Below, piece by piece: positions 62,207-64,000 of a DNA stretch of 64,000 bases. The DNA comes from Kribbella sindirgiensis (GTDB lineage Bacteria > Actinomycetota > Actinomycetes > Propionibacteriales > Kribbellaceae), in NCBI RefSeq assembly GCF_004331435.1, contig NZ_SJKA01000001.1, positions 310,001 through 374,000 on the forward strand, given 5' to 3'. The stretch's first letter is position 1. Every line of letters begins with the position of its first letter. A program made the translations under genes and the position numbers. The notes below the pieces were generated by a model, which ran no database searches, was not told where the DNA came from, and was given only the letters and a program-made list of their open reading frames with translations.

Positions 62207-63151
62207 CAGCCCCAGGTCGCGCAGGCTCTCAGCAGTTTCGACGACGGTGGTTTCGACGTCGCGAGGCTGCCAGCCGAGGGCGCAAGCACGGTCGTTGTGG
62301 ATGATCGGGCGGGGCAGATCAGGCCCTGGGGCCTCTTCGGTCGGGGTCGCGACGCCGAGGCGGCGGTGCAGCATCTGGGCGATCTCGAGGAAGCTCACCG
62401 TCGGGTCGTCGGCGACGGCGAGGTAGCGGTTGCCTGCGGCGTCGGGTGTGGTCATCGTGCGGATGTGCAGGTCGGCGACGTCGCGGACGTCGACCACGCC
62501 GAAGCGGGCGCGCGGTGCGACCGTCATGGTGCCGTCGAGGATCATCTTGATCAGGTGGGTGGACGAGCGCAGGTCGGTGGTCAGGGTCGGGCCGAAGATT
62601 CCGGTCGGGTTGACGACCACGAGTTCGGTGGCGGCGTCGCGCATCAGGTCCCAGGCGGCGCGTTCGGCGATCGCCTTCGAGCGGGGGTACGGCGCGAGGC
62701 CCGGCGTATCGGGATCCGTCCAGTCCTCCTCGGTGAACTCGGACCCGGGCTTCGGCGTGTATCCGATCGCGGCGAACGACGACGTCAGTACGACGCGTCG
62801 CGCGCCGGCGTCCCGCGCCGCCCGCAAGACGCGCAGCGTCCCCTCCCGGGCCGGGACGATCAGCTCGTCCGGATCCTCTGGTTGTACGACGGGGATCGGC
62901 GATGCGACGTGATGGATCTCCGCACAGCCTTCGACCGCGGCCTTCCACCCGTCGTCGGACATCAGGTCGGCCTCGACGATCTCGAGGCCGGTGTCGTCGG
63001 CGTCACCACGCCGTACGGCGGCCCGCACGCCGGCGGCGGAGCGTGCCGCCGAGCGCACCGTCGTACGTACCTCGTGTCCGTCGCGCAGGAGCCGCGCGAT
63101 GAGGTGGGTCCCCAGGTATCCGGATCCGCCGGTGACCAGAACCGGGCTCAT
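62186..63151 (-). CDS. NAD-dependent epimerase/dehydratase (dihydroflavonol reductase-like SDR)
   Basis: 321 residues. Extended SDR: TGGSGYLGTHLIARLLRDG (dinucleotide-binding), VVLTSSFAAIGY (Ser), YPRSKAIAERAAW (Tyr-x3-Lys) and RFGVVDVRDVADLHI. The dihydroflavonol 4-reductase-like subgroup reduces ketones of varied substrates. Coupled to MerR by a four-base overlap, so the regulator most likely controls it. Confidence 0.9.
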   Translation of the reverse strand: MSPVLVTGGSGYLGTHLIARLLRDGHEVRTTVRSAARSAAGVRAAVRRGDADDTGLEIVEADLMSDDGWKAAVEGCAEIHHVASPIPVVQPEDPDELIVPAREGTLRVLRAARDAGARRVVLTSSFAAIGYTPKPGSEFTEEDWTDPDTPGLAPYPRSKAIAERAAWDLMRDAATELVVVNPTGIFGPTLTTDLRSSTHLIKMILDGTMTVAPRARFGVVDVRDVADLHIRTMTTPDAAGNRYLAVADDPTVSFLEIAQMLHRRLGVATPTEEAPGPDLPRPIIHNDRACALGWQPRDVETTVVETAESLRDLGLLPPGVL

Positions 63152-63576
63152 CGGAGCTCACCGACCACGCTGACGAGCCGCTCGATCGCCGCGGTTTCCG
63201 CGGCCTCGTCGCCGCGGTCCCGGGCGTCCCAGAGTTCGGCTTTGCCGCGGAGATAGGCGAGCCGCACGTGCTGGGCGGCGATCTCCGCCTCGATCCGTAC
63301 GGCGTGCCGCAGCAGCAGGTCACGTTGCTCGGCCGCCGCTTCCCGGCCGCGAGCGCGGTTGGCGAGGTACGTGCGCATGTCGTCGATGCTCACGCCGGCC
63401 GCGCGCAAACAGGCCAGTGCTTCGAGCGTGTCGACGTCCGCATCGCCGTACCGCCGGTGCCCGCTACTCGCGTCCCGATCGATCGGGCCGACCAGCCCGA
63501 CGTCCTCGTAGTACCGCAGCGTCGGCTCGCTCAGCCCACTCCGCCGCGCGACCTCTTGAATGGTGAAGCTCGTCAT
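63148..63576 (-). CDS. MerR family transcriptional regulator
   Basis: 142 residues. Helix-turn-helix TIQEVARRSGLSEPTLRYYE, wing with SGHRRYGDADVDTLEALACL, then a dimerising coiled coil (ARGREAAAEQRDLLLRHAVR). No conserved metal-binding Cys at the C-terminus, so an organic ligand is likelier. Start at MTSFTIQ; the palindrome lies 20 bases upstream. First gene of a MerR-SDR unit. Confidence 0.9.
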   Translation of the reverse strand: MTSFTIQEVARRSGLSEPTLRYYEDVGLVGPIDRDASSGHRRYGDADVDTLEALACLRAAGVSIDDMRTYLANRARGREAAAEQRDLLLRHAVRIEAEIAAQHVRLAYLRGKAELWDARDRGDEAAETAAIERLVSVVGELR

Positions 63577-63596
63577 GCCCACCACGCTCACACACT

Positions 63597-63614
63597 TCAA
63601 GCGCTTGAGGTCAA
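63597..63614 (-). promoter_or_regulatory. MerR-type promoter/operator
   Basis: On the minus strand TTGACC is directly followed by TCAAGCGCTTGA, a perfect 12-bp palindrome sitting in the promoter spacer, as in classical MerR-activated promoters (long spacer between -35 and -10). Confidence 0.65.
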
Positions 63615-63619
63615 GACAG

Positions 63620-63671
63620 GAAGGTGGGGAGGCTTTTCTACCCGAAACGGGCAGAAATCCTCCCCACCTTC
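63620..63671 (-). terminator. Long, nearly perfect hairpin after the acyltransferase gene
   Basis: 63620-63644 and 63648-63671 pair almost completely: a 13-bp perfect outer stem (GAAGGTGGGGAGG) then an inner TTTCT/AGAAA and CCCG/CGGG stem around a three-base AAA loop. It begins eight bases past the stop at 63679. Confidence 0.85.
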
Positions 63672-63678
63672 GCGGAAT

Positions 63679-64000
63679 CTAGAACATCAGTGCGCGGGCC
63701 GGGTCCTCCAGGATGGCTGCTACGTCGGCGAGGAAGGTGGAGCCCTTTTCGCCGTCGATGAGGCGGTGGTCGAAGGACAGGGCGAGGGTGGTGATCCAGC
63801 GTGGGACGATCTCGTCGTCCACCACCCACGGCTGCTTGCGGACCGCGCCGAACGCGAGGATCGCGGCCTCGCCCGGGTTGATGATCGGCGTACCGGCGTC
63901 GACGCCGAACACGCCGACGTTGGTGATCGTGAACGAACCGCCGGCCTGGTCCGCCGGCTGAGTCTTGCCCTCGCGGGCGGTGGCGACCAGGTCGTTCAGC
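63679..64000 (-). CDS. 2-oxo acid dehydrogenase E2 acyltransferase, C-terminal part (partial)
   Basis: The gene runs out of the window at its 5' end. The visible 107 residues hold the catalytic core end: [39 protein letters not shown] and the active-site [20 protein letters not shown] with the catalytic His and Asp. This is lipoamide acyltransferase of a pyruvate or branched-chain complex; the lipoyl domain lies outside. A strong hairpin terminates it. Confidence 0.92.
   Translation of the reverse strand, partial: LNDLVATAREGKTQPADQAGGSFTITNVGVFGVDAGTPIINPGEAAILAFGAVRKQPWVVDDEIVPRWITTLALSFDHRLIDGEKGSTFLADVAAILEDPARALMF

Overview
The window reads as chromosome of a high-GC Gram-positive actinomycete. 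Supporting signs are roughly 70% GC by eye, Tat and lipoprotein exporters, SARP/ECF/TetR/MarR/MerR regulators, frequent GTG/TTG starts, many 4-base ATGA/GTGA gene overlaps, and several genes that look leaderless (a TAnnnT box 6-7 bases before the ATG). Codon and promoter style suggest Nocardioidales, perhaps Kribbella; that is inference. No rRNA, tRNA, CRISPR array or complete prophage was seen.

Layout. 0-7 kb: an SDR tail, a TetR-CPBP protease pair, a membrane protein with an internal lipobox, an exported family 8 polysaccharide lyase, and a PfpI-MarR pair behind a perfect 14-bp-arm palindrome. 7-12.6 kb: a minus-strand run of exporter, MerR fused to a beta-clamp-like domain, small P-loop ATPase, AnmK and an MHS transporter. 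12.8-16.2 kb: lower-GC accessory stretch with an I36-type secreted protein, an ECF sigma/CU044_5270 pair and a decayed gene. 16.2-19.6 kb: Endo H-like glycosidase, an atypical histidine phosphatase and an acyl-CoA dehydrogenase with tandem operator-like sites. 19.9-23 kb: three translationally coupled paralogous exported/anchored proteins, two carrying a cytosolic Cys/His finger; this is the best candidate for an undescribed system. 23-29.3 kb: DUF4097 protein, DUF6458 protein, thioredoxin-NHL protein, a lone serine recombinase whose 3' end overlaps that gene's start, and a large unknown protein.

29.4-38.4 kb: a CUT1 sugar ABC importer without its ATPase, a medium-chain dehydrogenase, a TetR/membrane pair with a perfect operator, a flavin reductase-like protein and tandem duplicated serine hydrolases. 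38.4-43.1 kb: part of phenylacetate catabolism (paaN divergent from paaI, thiolase, paaK). 43.2-54.3 kb: DUF433 protein, TetR, a SARP/NB-ARC/TPR giant regulator, a third serine hydrolase, a divergent ArsR/MFS pair sharing a 21-bp-arm palindrome, small VOC/F420/PNPOx enzymes, and a DrrAB-type exporter. 54.4-64 kb: MFS-GntR pair, subtilase, MFS, EamA, an unknown CxCG protein, a MerR-epimerase pair and the tail of an E2 acyltransferase.

Most units are short self-regulated modules: regulator, one or two effectors, and a visible palindrome at the promoter. Strong hairpin terminators separate many of them. Two hairpins share the same 19-bp arm, 19-nt loop plan and related sequence, suggesting a dispersed palindromic repeat family.
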